A stretch of 64,000 nt of DNA. Source: Roseivirga sp. GTDB taxonomy: Bacteria; Bacteroidota; Bacteroidia; Cytophagales; Cyclobacteriaceae. A program made the translations under genes and the position numbers. The notes beneath the pieces are model-generated. The model worked only from the letters and a program-made list of their open reading frames with translations. It made no database searches and was not told where the DNA came from. The stretch lies in contig JAGYIY010000001.1 in the NCBI GenBank assembly GCA_018402485.1, positions 280,001 through 344,000 on the forward strand, given 5' to 3'. Positions 58,502 to 64,000 of this stretch are shown here, piece after piece; position 1 is the stretch's first letter, and each line of letters begins with the position of its first letter.

Positions 58502-58704
58502 TGTTATATGGTTTTTAAGTTTTAAATTCATTTGCCTCCCATCCCTAAAAAAATGTACCAAAACAAAAATCACGTATTTTCAAGCCATTATGTCTTGTTT
58601 TTTAACTTTTACCTCTATTTAAATGTCATATTGACAGTATTTTGGTGTAAAAAATTCATTTCTGATTAGCGAAACTTTAGCTACTTTGGACAATATTTTA
58701 AGAG

Positions 58705-59952
58705 ATGGCTAGAGCAACCCGACATTTTTGGCGCACTTTCGGTCCGGGCATTTTGTTTGCGAGTGCTTGCATTGGTGTCTCTCATTTGGTGCAATCGACC
58801 CGTGCAGGCGCAGACTATGGTTTTGCCGTTGTAGGTTTCATAGTGCTTGCCAACCTGTTTAAATATCCTTTTTTCGAATTTGGCAGCCGATATGCAGCTG
58901 CCACGGGTAAGAGTATCTTGGTGGGGTACAACAAGGAAGGGAAATGGGTTTTATGGCTTTATTTTCTGGTCAGCTTTACTTCCATGTTCACGGTTACTGC
59001 AGCCGTTACCTTTGTCACCGCAGGCATGTTGAATAATTTATTGGGGCTAAACATTGATCCACTATGGGTTTCAGGTTTTTTATTGGCCATCTGTTTTGCC
59101 ATTTTAATGTTAGGCAAATACAACATGCTCGACACCTTATTAAAGATTGTCGGAGCCGTGTTGGTGATCAGCACCCTTGTGGCTTTTTTTGGTGTTATAG
59201 GTAAGGGGCCTGTAACTCCCATAGAAAACTTTATCCCCAAAGCATTATACGACCGCAGCGGAATCATCTTCTTGATTGCCTTGATGGGTTGGATGCCCAC
59301 TGCCTTAGACCTCTCCGCGTGGAATAGTTTATGGGCTGTAGAAAAAATGAAACAAACCGGTTACCATGGCAAGTTGAAGGAGATTTTGTTCGATTTTAAC
59401 TTTGGTTACCTCATCACAGCCGTTTTATCCTTGTGTTTTTTAACCCTTGGGGCCTATGTAATGTACGGCACAGGCGAAGAGCTATCGAATAACTCGACTG
59501 AATTTTCGAATCAAGTGGTGAAGCTTTACACACGTGCTTTGGGCAGTTGGGCCTATCCTGTTATTGCCATGGCTGCTTTTTCTACCATGTTCAGCACCAC
59601 CATTACTGTACTAGACGGCTACGGTCGAGCGGTAGGAGAAACCGTGAGGATGCTTTTCTTTTCTAAATCAGGCATAAAGAGCTTATACCGATCGACCCTG
59701 TTTGTGGTGGCGCTTACCTCTTTTGGCTTTATTGCTTTTTTATCGGGCAACTTGAAGGAGTTAGTTGATTTGGCCACCATTTTTTCTTTTGTTGTGGCAC
59801 CCATCATTGCCTGGATCAATTATAAGGTGATTTTTTCTGGACAATTGACCCAAGATTTCTTACCCCGCACTTGGCTGAAAAAATTAGCCTTAGCCGGGTT
59901 GATCTTCCTCACGATTTTTGCGTTGGTGTATGTGTTGGTTTATTTCCTTTGA
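58705..59952 (+). CDS. Nramp-like divalent metal transporter, atypical metal site
   Basis: A 415-residue membrane protein with about 11 helices (LeuT fold) of the Nramp superfamily. Helix 1 begins with GPGILFASACIGVSHLVQSTRAGADYGF and helix 6 carries MGWMPTALDLSAWN. In classical Nramp, helix 1 has DPGN and helix 6 MPH; here DPGN is absent and MPH is MPT, so the metal site differs. Possibly magnesium or another ion, or not a metal transporter. Common annotation in Bacteroidota is Nramp-family, but substrate is uncertain. Confidence 0.8.
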   Translation: MARATRHFWRTFGPGILFASACIGVSHLVQSTRAGADYGFAVVGFIVLANLFKYPFFEFGSRYAAATGKSILVGYNKEGKWVLWLYFLVSFTSMFTVTAAVTFVTAGMLNNLLGLNIDPLWVSGFLLAICFAILMLGKYNMLDTLLKIVGAVLVISTLVAFFGVIGKGPVTPIENFIPKALYDRSGIIFLIALMGWMPTALDLSAWNSLWAVEKMKQTGYHGKLKEILFDFNFGYLITAVLSLCFLTLGAYVMYGTGEELSNNSTEFSNQVVKLYTRALGSWAYPVIAMAAFSTMFSTTITVLDGYGRAVGETVRMLFFSKSGIKSLYRSTLFVVALTSFGFIAFLSGNLKELVDLATIFSFVVAPIIAWINYKVIFSGQLTQDFLPRTWLKKLALAGLIFLTIFALVYVLVYFL

Positions 59953-60084
59953 CATTGGGGCGACATCCGAACCGGGGCAAGAACTTTATTTTTTCATGAT
60001 GAAAGAAAATTTAATCAAACCTTTTGTTTTATCGATAGGCAACTGCTAATATTGCATTCCAATTCGTAAGAAGTACGAAATTAT

Positions 60085-60366
60085 TCCTCCTTAGCTCAGT
60101 TGGTTAGAGCATCTGATCCCGATTCATCGGGAAGGGTCCTTGGTTCAAGCCAATCAGCATAGGAGGTGAGGAAAAAATTCCTCCTTAGCTCAGTTGGTTA
60201 GAGCATCTGATCCCGATTCATCGGGAAGGGTCCTTGGTTCAAGCCAATCAGCATAGGAGGTGAGGAAAAAATTCCTCCTTAGCTCAGTTGGTTAGAGCAT
60301 CTGATCCCGATTCATCGGGAAGGGTCCTTGGTTCAAGCCAATCAGCATAGGAGGTGAGGAAAAAAT
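60085..60366 (+). repeat. Three identical 94-bp tandem pseudo-tRNA units
   Basis: Copies start at 60085, 60179 and 60273, each 94 bp and identical by eye. Each begins like the downstream tRNA-Asn (acceptor TCCTCCT, D arm AGCTCAGTTGGTTAGAGC). The anticodon arm is replaced by hairpin TCCCGATTCATCGGGA. A T-arm-like TTGGTTCAAGCCAA and AGGAGG (can pair with CCTCCT) follow, then GTGAGGAAAAAAT. No canonical 7-base anticodon loop exists, so these are tRNA-derived, probably nonfunctional units. Their spacing runs in register into the intact tRNA-Asn at 60367. Confidence 0.85.
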
Positions 60367-60440
60367 TCCTCCTTAGCTCAGTTGGTTAGAGCATCTGACT
60401 GTTAATCAGAGGGTCCTTGGTTCGAGCCCAAGAGGAGGAG
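60367..60440 (+). tRNA. tRNA-Asn (anticodon GUU)
   Basis: Acceptor TCCTCCT pairs with AGGAGGA, discriminator G. D arm AGCTCAGTTGGTTAGAGC; anticodon stem TCTGA/TCAGA with loop CTGTTAA, anticodon GTT at 60401-60403; T arm CTTGG-TTCGAGC-CCAAG. No full CCA encoded. Preceded by three 94-bp pseudo-tRNA units in the same register and followed by a terminator. Confidence 0.95.
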
Positions 60441-60450
60441 CAATCAATGT

Positions 60451-60478
60451 AAAGGTCAGCAATTGCTGACCTTTTTTT
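60451..60478 (+). terminator. Terminator of tRNA-Asn (perfect 24-bp palindrome)
   Basis: AAAGGTCAGCAA followed by its exact reverse complement (60451-60474), then a T run to 60478. It lies 10 bp after the tRNA end and 8 bp before the GIY-YIG ATG, so that gene is probably not expressed by readthrough from the tRNA promoter. Confidence 0.85.
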
Positions 60479-60485
60479 GTTTACA

Positions 60486-60773
60486 ATGAGTCACGCCACC
60501 TATATACTTTATTCTAAGAAAATCGATAAGTTCTACATCGGATACTCCTCAGATTTTTCTGAAAGACTTAAATACCACAACAACCCTCAAAAGAATCGGA
60601 TATGGACAAAAAGAGGAATCCCTTGGGAAACGTTTCTTGTCATTAACGACCTGGATTCCTCAATGGCCAGAAAGATCGAGCACTACCTGAAAAGCATGAA
60701 ATCAAGGAAATTCCTTATCGAGCTAAAAAATGATCCCCAAAAAATAAAAGCACTCATCAAAAGGCTTAATTAA
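60486..60773 (+). CDS. Stand-alone GIY-YIG nuclease domain protein (copy A)
   Basis: A 95-residue protein from ATG 60486 with a GIY-YIG (UvrC/URI-type) domain. MSHATYILYSKKIDKFYIGY holds the motif as TYILY...FYIGY; RLKYHNN and the Arg in KRGIPW are further conserved positions; the metal-binding Glu is in ARKIEHYLKSMKS. No DNA-binding partner domain is attached. Expected to nick or cut DNA, target unknown. Copy B at 62397-62684 differs by one seen residue (Ala4 to Thr). Confidence 0.88.
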   Translation: MSHATYILYSKKIDKFYIGYSSDFSERLKYHNNPQKNRIWTKRGIPWETFLVINDLDSSMARKIEHYLKSMKSRKFLIELKNDPQKIKALIKRLN

Positions 60774-60837
60774 CCTCCGATCACGATACAAGAGGAAAGG
60801 TTTGGTGGTTCGAGCCAAACAGCAATGGAGGTAAGGA
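60774..60837 (+). pseudogene. tRNA-like relic lacking the D arm (copy A)
   Basis: From CCTCC to GGAGG, resembling the pseudo-tRNA units but without the D arm. GATCACGATACAAGAGGAAAGG aligns with GATCCCGATTCATCGGGAAGG, and the tail GTTCGAGCCAAACAGCAATG with GTTCAAGCCAATCAGCATAG. It directly follows the GIY-YIG stop. A relic of the same repeat family. Confidence 0.6.
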
Positions 60838-60848
60838 AAGAATCATTT

Positions 60849-60923
60849 CTCCTTCCCTCAGTTGGTTAGAGCATCTGATCCCGATTCATCGGGAAGGGTC
60901 CTTGGTTCAAGCCCAAGAGGGAC
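60849..60923 (+). pseudogene. Pseudo-tRNA-Asn (copy A, fourth tRNA-like unit)
   Basis: Shares CAGTTGGTTAGAGCATCTGA and GGGTCCTTGGTTCAAGCCCAAGAG with tRNA-Asn. The anticodon arm is replaced by the same hairpin, TCCCGATTCATCGGGA, as in the tandem units. Outer stem TCCCTC (60854-60859) / GAGGGA (60917-60922). Part of the first D-arm base pairs is missing. Confidence 0.7.
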
Positions 60924-60937
60924 GGCCGAGCGTAACG

Positions 60938-60958
60938 AAAATGTCCAGTGGACATTTT
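60938..60958. repeat. Interrupted palindrome (copy A)
   Basis: AAAATGTCCA, a central G, then TGGACATTTT: a 10-bp inverted repeat directly after the pseudo-tRNA, flanked by GCGTAACG and AGCGAAG. The identical element is at 62849-62869 in copy B. Confidence 0.7.
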
Positions 60959-61051
60959 TAGCGAAGGGGCGAGATGGCGCGTTGGCCAAAATGATAAAAC
61001 CGTTAAACTTCAGTTTTAAACGTCTCAGTTTTTATGGACCTTTACAGTAAG

Positions 61052-62161
61052 CTAAAGTTCATCAAAATTCAGATGATATCTGGTAGACCGTCCTTGCCCC
61101 TTAACTTCTAAGGAACCTATCTTTACGAGATCCGCTAGATGCCTTGTAGCCGTTGCTTTAGAAACGCGAGTTAATCGGCTGTATTTTGATGCAGTCATAC
61201 CCCCTTCAAATCCAGATGGTCCTTCAGAAAACATCCGTTGTATCACTTTAAGTTGACTGGTGTTTAATTGCTTTGAGTATCGATCCAAATACTTTGATTT
61301 TAAGAGAGTGAAATCGACCGTTTTTTGAGCAAATTTTAGACCTTCAATTACGATGTTGACGAAGTATCTAATCCACTCAGATATTTCGTTAGAACGTTGA
61401 GCCTTTTCAAGCTGCCTATAATATTCGTTTTTGTTTTTCTCTATCGTATAGGACAAACTGGCCAATCCAGGGTAACCTGTGGTTTGTGCTAGTGCCTTTT
61501 CGGCAATTGCACGTCCAATTCTACCGTTACCATCTTCGAAAGGGTGTATTGTTTCAAAATACAAGTGGGCTATCCCGGCACGCACCGGTGCGTGGACAAT
61601 AGCATTAGGTCCATTGGGCGCCGTGTTGTTAAACCACTGTATAAAAGCATTCATCTCGTACTCAAGAGCAGAGGATGGCGGCGCTTCAAAATGCACACGC
61701 TCAAATCCAATGGCTCCGGATAAAATTTGCATAGGCTCTTGGTGTGTTCGCCAACAACCTATTTCTAAATTTTTTTCATGTGCTAATAACAAAGCGTGCC
61801 ATTCTAGTAACATGGCTTCTGAGAGCGGTAAATCAAAAGTTTTTCGAGCCAAAACTAGGACTTGCGCGATGCCGACTGCTCTTTGGTCTTTACTATGCTC
61901 ACGAACGACCAATCCAAGTTGTTTCCGAATCGAAGAGGCCACATCAGCCCTACTGATAAACTCTCCTTCGATCTCTGAGGTTTTAATCGCTTCAAAAATC
62001 AGGAGTTCAATAATGGACTCTTCACGATCCATTTCGTTTAAACTCCTCAAAGCACCTTCTAACTTACCAGCATGTTGTAAATAGTAGAATAGCAACTCCT
62101 CAATATCATTGATACTATATTGAAAGTTGGGCCAGTCGTTTTGTTGCCAATTATACCTCAT
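61052..62161 (-). CDS. Class II Fic protein with winged-helix C-terminus
   Basis: A 369-residue Fic (AMPylase-type) protein. Catalytic motif HPFEDGNGRIGR at residues 206-217 is complete. The inhibitory helix TSEIEG (61-66) fits [S/T]xxxE[G/N] and lies N-terminal, giving class II autoinhibition. A C-terminal winged helix (MTASKYSRLTRVSKATATRHLADLVKIGSLEVKGQGRSTRY) suggests self-regulation. The start is at ATG 62161, directly on a regular array of half-sites. It lies between the two GIY-YIG cassettes. Confidence 0.93.
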   Translation of the reverse strand: MRYNWQQNDWPNFQYSINDIEELLFYYLQHAGKLEGALRSLNEMDREESIIELLIFEAIKTSEIEGEFISRADVASSIRKQLGLVVREHSKDQRAVGIAQVLVLARKTFDLPLSEAMLLEWHALLLAHEKNLEIGCWRTHQEPMQILSGAIGFERVHFEAPPSSALEYEMNAFIQWFNNTAPNGPNAIVHAPVRAGIAHLYFETIHPFEDGNGRIGRAIAEKALAQTTGYPGLASLSYTIEKNKNEYYRQLEKAQRSNEISEWIRYFVNIVIEGLKFAQKTVDFTLLKSKYLDRYSKQLNTSQLKVIQRMFSEGPSGFEGGMTASKYSRLTRVSKATATRHLADLVKIGSLEVKGQGRSTRYHLNFDEL

Positions 62162-62233
62162 GAGCTGATTCGAACTTATTTACGGCTCAAATATAGTAAA
62201 ATAATGAGCCGAATAGATTTAATTATCAGCTCA
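62161..62233 (-). promoter_or_regulatory. Four-site operator array over the Fic promoter
   Basis: Half-sites TGAGCYG start at 62161 (TGAGCTG, plus), 62183 (CGGCTCA, minus), 62205 (TGAGCCG, plus) and 62227 (CAGCTCA, minus): exactly 22 bp apart with alternating orientation. The first overlaps the Fic ATG. A minus-strand -7 box TATATTTG (62188-62195) lies inside. Fits repression by the Fic protein's own winged helix, by inference. Confidence 0.75.
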
Positions 62234-62361
62234 TCAGTTAGTTTAAGTGTAAGGGCCCCCTATGTTGAAACCTTCAAAATCCCGTTATGTATTGAAAACC
62301 TAATTCCTTAAAACACAAGGCCTCGGCTGCAACTTTGAATAACAGGGGGAGCAATCAATGG

Positions 62362-62389
62362 AAAGGTCAGCAATTGCTGACCTTTTTTT
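62362..62389 (+). terminator. Orphan terminator palindrome (copy B)
   Basis: Same 24-bp perfect palindrome as after tRNA-Asn (half AAAGGTCAGCAA), followed by Ts. Here no tRNA lies upstream, so it was carried along by the duplication. Confidence 0.75.
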
Positions 62390-62396
62390 GTTTACA

Positions 62397-62684
62397 ATGA
62401 GTCACACCACTTATATACTTTATTCTAAGAAAATCGATAAGTTCTACATCGGATACTCCTCAGATTTTTCTGAAAGACTTAAATACCACAACAACCCTCA
62501 AAAGAATCGGATATGGACAAAAAGAGGAATCCCTTGGGAAACGTTTCTTGTCATTAACGACCTGGATTCCTCAATGGCCAGAAAGATCGAGCACTACCTG
62601 AAAAGCATGAAATCAAGGAAATTCCTTATCGAGCTAAAAAATGATCCCCAAAAAATAAAAGCACTCATCAAAAGGCTTAATTAA
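62397..62684 (+). CDS. Stand-alone GIY-YIG nuclease domain protein (copy B)
   Basis: A 95-residue duplicate of the protein at 60486-60773. It starts MSHTTYILYSKK, differing from copy A at residue 4 (Thr instead of Ala), plus a silent change nearby. All GIY-YIG motifs are retained. No clear promoter is visible just upstream. Near identity points to recent duplication or gene conversion. Confidence 0.87.
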   Translation: MSHTTYILYSKKIDKFYIGYSSDFSERLKYHNNPQKNRIWTKRGIPWETFLVINDLDSSMARKIEHYLKSMKSRKFLIELKNDPQKIKALIKRLN

Positions 62685-62748
62685 CCTCCGATCACGATAC
62701 AAGAGGAAAGGTTTGGTGGTTCGAGCCAAACAGCAATGGAGGTAAGGA
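62685..62748 (+). pseudogene. tRNA-like relic lacking the D arm (copy B)
   Basis: Same as the relic at 60774-60837, by eye identical, from CCTCC to GGAGG. It follows the GIY-YIG stop without a gap. Confidence 0.6.
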
Positions 62749-62759
62749 AAGAATCATTT

Positions 62760-62834
62760 CTCCTTCCCTCAGTTGGTTAGAGCATCTGATCCCGATGCAT
62801 CGGGAAGGGTCCTTGGTTCAAGCCCAAGAGGGAC
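62760..62834 (+). pseudogene. Pseudo-tRNA-Asn (copy B)
   Basis: As at 60849-60923, but the anticodon-arm insert is CCCGATGCATCGGG, a perfect 14-bp palindrome (T in other copies is G here). The change makes the hairpin loop fully self-complementary. Confidence 0.7.
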
Positions 62835-62848
62835 GGCCGAGCGTAACG

Positions 62849-62869
62849 AAAATGTCCAGTGGACATTTT
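62849..62869. repeat. Interrupted palindrome (copy B)
   Basis: AAAATGTCCA-G-TGGACATTTT, identical to 60938-60958. After it the two copies diverge. Confidence 0.7.
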
Positions 62870-62944
62870 TAGCGAAGTAGCGAGCTGGCGGGTTGGCGAA
62901 ATGCCTTACGTTTCATACCCGAAACATTGTGCCTCATGTCAACA

Positions 62945-63039
62945 AACGAGAGTAAAGACTACCTCTAAAAATACAATAAGGGTAATTATTTTGTATTTTT
63001 ACCCTCGTTAAGAATTCAAGTGTAAAAGTTACTCTCGTT
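62945..63039 (+). promoter_or_regulatory. Mirror-ordered operator sites upstream of the second Fic gene
   Basis: AACGAGAGTAA (62945-62955) and AATAAGGGTAA (62975-62985) are 30 bp apart; TTACCCTCGTT (62999-63009) and TTACTCTCGTT (63029-63039) are the reverse form, also 30 bp apart. The outer pair is a perfect 11-bp inverted repeat. A TATTTTG -7-like box (62987-62993) lies in the middle. The last site ends at the Fic ATG (63040). Confidence 0.7.
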
Positions 63040-64000
63040 ATGAAGGGCTTCAATAAATCTCGACCGTATAATGATCTCCCGCTACTTCCTCCTCAAGCTG
63101 AATTGGAGACTAAGGAGATTTTAACAAAAACCATTAGGGCTAGTAGAGCTTTAGCTCAACTTAATGGTGCAATAAGAAATCTTCCCAACCCTAGTCTATT
63201 TCTGGACACACTTCACCTACAAGAAGCAAAGGCAAGTTCTGAAATCGAGAATATCATTACGACTAATGACGACCTATTTCAAGCTGTAGTTGCAGATAAG
63301 AAATTCGACAACCCTGCAACCAAGGAAGTGATTAGCTATAAAGAAGCTATTTGGTTGGGGTTTAGTCGACTCGAGAAACGACCATTCATAACAACTAACC
63401 TTTGTATTGAGCTCGTACAGTGTATTAAACAAAATACTGCGGGAATTAGAACTACACCGGGGACTACGCTATCCAACCGACAAGGAGAAGTAATCTACAC
63501 TCCGCCTTCGGGAGAACAAGTGATACGAGAGAAAATGGCCAATCTCGAAACATTTATCAATGAAACTGATTCAATAGACCCTCTTATAAAAATGGCTATT
63601 TCACACTACCAGTTTGAAGCAATACATCCATTTTCAGACGGAAATGGAAGAACAGGTCGCATTCTACTTTTACTTCAATTAAAACTGGAGAAACTCTTAG
63701 ACGTACCTGCTCTTTTCCTGAGTGAGTACATAATTAAACATAAAGACATGTACTATGAAGGATTAAGATCTGTAACGGAGAATAACGACTGGTCTACATT
63801 CATACGCTACATGCTGGATATGGTAGAAACAACGGCAATTAAAGGTTTAGACAGACTAGAGTCAATAGTTCAACTCATGGATACCACCGGACAAGAAATA
63901 AAAGAGAAGCTCCCTAAAGTCTATTCCAAAGATTTAGTTGAAGTCATCTTCAAACTTCCCTACACTAAGAGACAAAACCTGATTAACGCAGATTTAGGCA
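63040..64000 (+). CDS. Fic-family protein, class II, truncated by window end
   Basis: Open from ATG 63040 to the window end (320 codons, no stop). Catalytic HPFSDGNGRTGR is encoded at 63625-63660 (residues 196-207). Inhibitory helix SSEIEN (66-71) fits [S/T]xxxE[G/N]. N-terminal MKGFNKSRPYNDLPLLPPQA is typical of long Fic proteins that end in a winged helix. Apart from the motifs it does not resemble the first Fic protein, so this is not a duplicate. The C-terminus is not visible. Confidence 0.9.
   Translation, partial: MKGFNKSRPYNDLPLLPPQAELETKEILTKTIRASRALAQLNGAIRNLPNPSLFLDTLHLQEAKASSEIENIITTNDDLFQAVVADKKFDNPATKEVISYKEAIWLGFSRLEKRPFITTNLCIELVQCIKQNTAGIRTTPGTTLSNRQGEVIYTPPSGEQVIREKMANLETFINETDSIDPLIKMAISHYQFEAIHPFSDGNGRTGRILLLLQLKLEKLLDVPALFLSEYIIKHKDMYYEGLRSVTENNDWSTFIRYMLDMVETTAIKGLDRLESIVQLMDTTGQEIKEKLPKVYSKDLVEVIFKLPYTKRQNLINADLG

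Larger units (their letters stand above)
60437..60992 (+). repeat. GIY-YIG cassette copy A (about 555 bp)
   Basis: Near-identical to copy B at 62348-62903, at an offset of exactly 1911 bp. Contents: terminator palindrome, GIY-YIG gene, D-arm-less tRNA relic, pseudo-tRNA and a second palindrome. It starts at the tRNA-Asn 3' end (GGAGCAATCAATG). Differences seen: T/G at 60450, a few positions near the GIY-YIG start, T/G in the pseudo-tRNA hairpin, and divergence after about 60966. Confidence 0.85.
62348..62903 (+). repeat. GIY-YIG cassette copy B (about 555 bp)
   Basis: Second copy of the cassette at 60437-60992. It begins with GGAGCAATCAATG, but no intact tRNA precedes it; upstream is CTTTGAATAACAGG. 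Palindromic terminator at 62362-62385 plus T run, GIY-YIG gene 62397-62684, tRNA relic, pseudo-tRNA 62760-62834 and palindrome 62849-62869. Sequence diverges after about 62878. Confidence 0.85.

Noticed and set aside
58624..58636. TGTCA-TAT-TGACA dyad upstream of the Nramp-like gene
   Set aside because: Only 5-bp arms in an AT-rich region; too weak to call as an operator.
60085..60366. CRISPR array
   Set aside because: Repeats are directly abutting 94-bp units without variable spacers and clearly derive from tRNA-Asn.
60085..60366. Three functional tRNA genes
   Set aside because: The anticodon loop is not a 7-base loop and the T stem is broken, so normal decoding is not expected.
61479..62084. 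201-residue plus-strand frame opposite the first Fic gene
   Set aside because: Antisense to the Fic catalytic core, low complexity and no motifs.

Overview
This window is a 64-kb piece of a Bacteroidota chromosome, most likely from the Cytophagales (Cyclobacteriaceae-like). That assignment is an inference. It rests on TAnnTTTG-type -7 promoter boxes, weak ribosome binding sites, a bacillithiol gene (bshA), a BatD protein, a secreted M61 peptidase, a large Asp-box (BNR/sortilin-type) repeat protein and a GH3/beta-lactamase fusion. About the first 60 kb is ordinary core genome with dense coding and short gaps. The last 4 kb is accessory and repeat-rich.

Layout. 1-6.2 kb: rel (ppGpp enzyme, minus strand), tRNA-Leu(UAG), then the proteostasis cluster tig-clpP-clpX. 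6.2-11.1 kb (minus): queD-like gene, an operon GDPD -> threonine aldolase -> beta-propeller lactonase, a MarR regulator and two small membrane proteins. 11.3-19.5 kb: clpB (minus), a thioesterase and rlmN (plus), then a minus-strand run of a small membrane protein, mutL and two tandem rhomboid proteases. 19.5-24.4 kb (plus): GH3-serine hydrolase fusion, bshA and a Rossmann protein. 24.4-29.6 kb: a 58-residue small protein and a MerR/B12-domain-like regulator (minus), divergent from a four-gene operon VWA - MoxR/Mg-chelatase-like ATPase - AlbA_2 - SYLF. 29.6-38.7 kb: RidA-like lipoprotein, Asp-box protein, Prc-type protease, M61 peptidase, YbjQ and a DUF985 cupin. 39-47.5 kb (minus): operon rnr - polyprenyl synthase - rhomboid, then nfu, a dicarboxylate symporter, aroC and batD. 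47.6-60 kb: small protein, ruvB-queG, apbE, ZIP transporter, acs, a CDF-transporter remnant, an NTF2-like protein, an ALDH7-type dehydrogenase, a DegQ-type protease, hsp20 and an Nramp-like transporter.

60.08-64 kb is the unusual part. Three identical 94-bp tandem pseudo-tRNA units precede an intact tRNA-Asn(GUU). Each carries a hairpin (TCCCGATTCATCGGGA) in place of the normal anticodon arm. A cassette of about 555 bp follows: a terminator palindrome, a 95-residue stand-alone GIY-YIG nuclease, a D-arm-less tRNA relic, another pseudo-tRNA and a second palindrome. It occurs twice, 1911 bp apart, nearly identical. Each copy is followed by a class II Fic (AMPylase-type) gene. The two Fic genes are unrelated outside the family motifs, and the second runs off the window. 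Each Fic start is covered by its own regularly spaced operator array: four TGAGCYG half-sites exactly 22 bp apart for the first, four TTACYCTCGTT-like sites in mirror order for the second. This tRNA-Asn-linked island of GIY-YIG nuclease, tRNA-like repeats and autoregulated Fic genes is the best candidate for a poorly described system.

Functional threads: protein quality control (Tig, ClpP, ClpX, ClpB, Hsp20, DegQ, Prc, rhomboids), queuosine (QueD, QueG), DNA repair (MutL, RuvB), metal transport (ZIP, Nramp-like, dead CDF) and thiol/redox (BshA, Nfu). All functions are read from motifs and family resemblance only; no searches were run.
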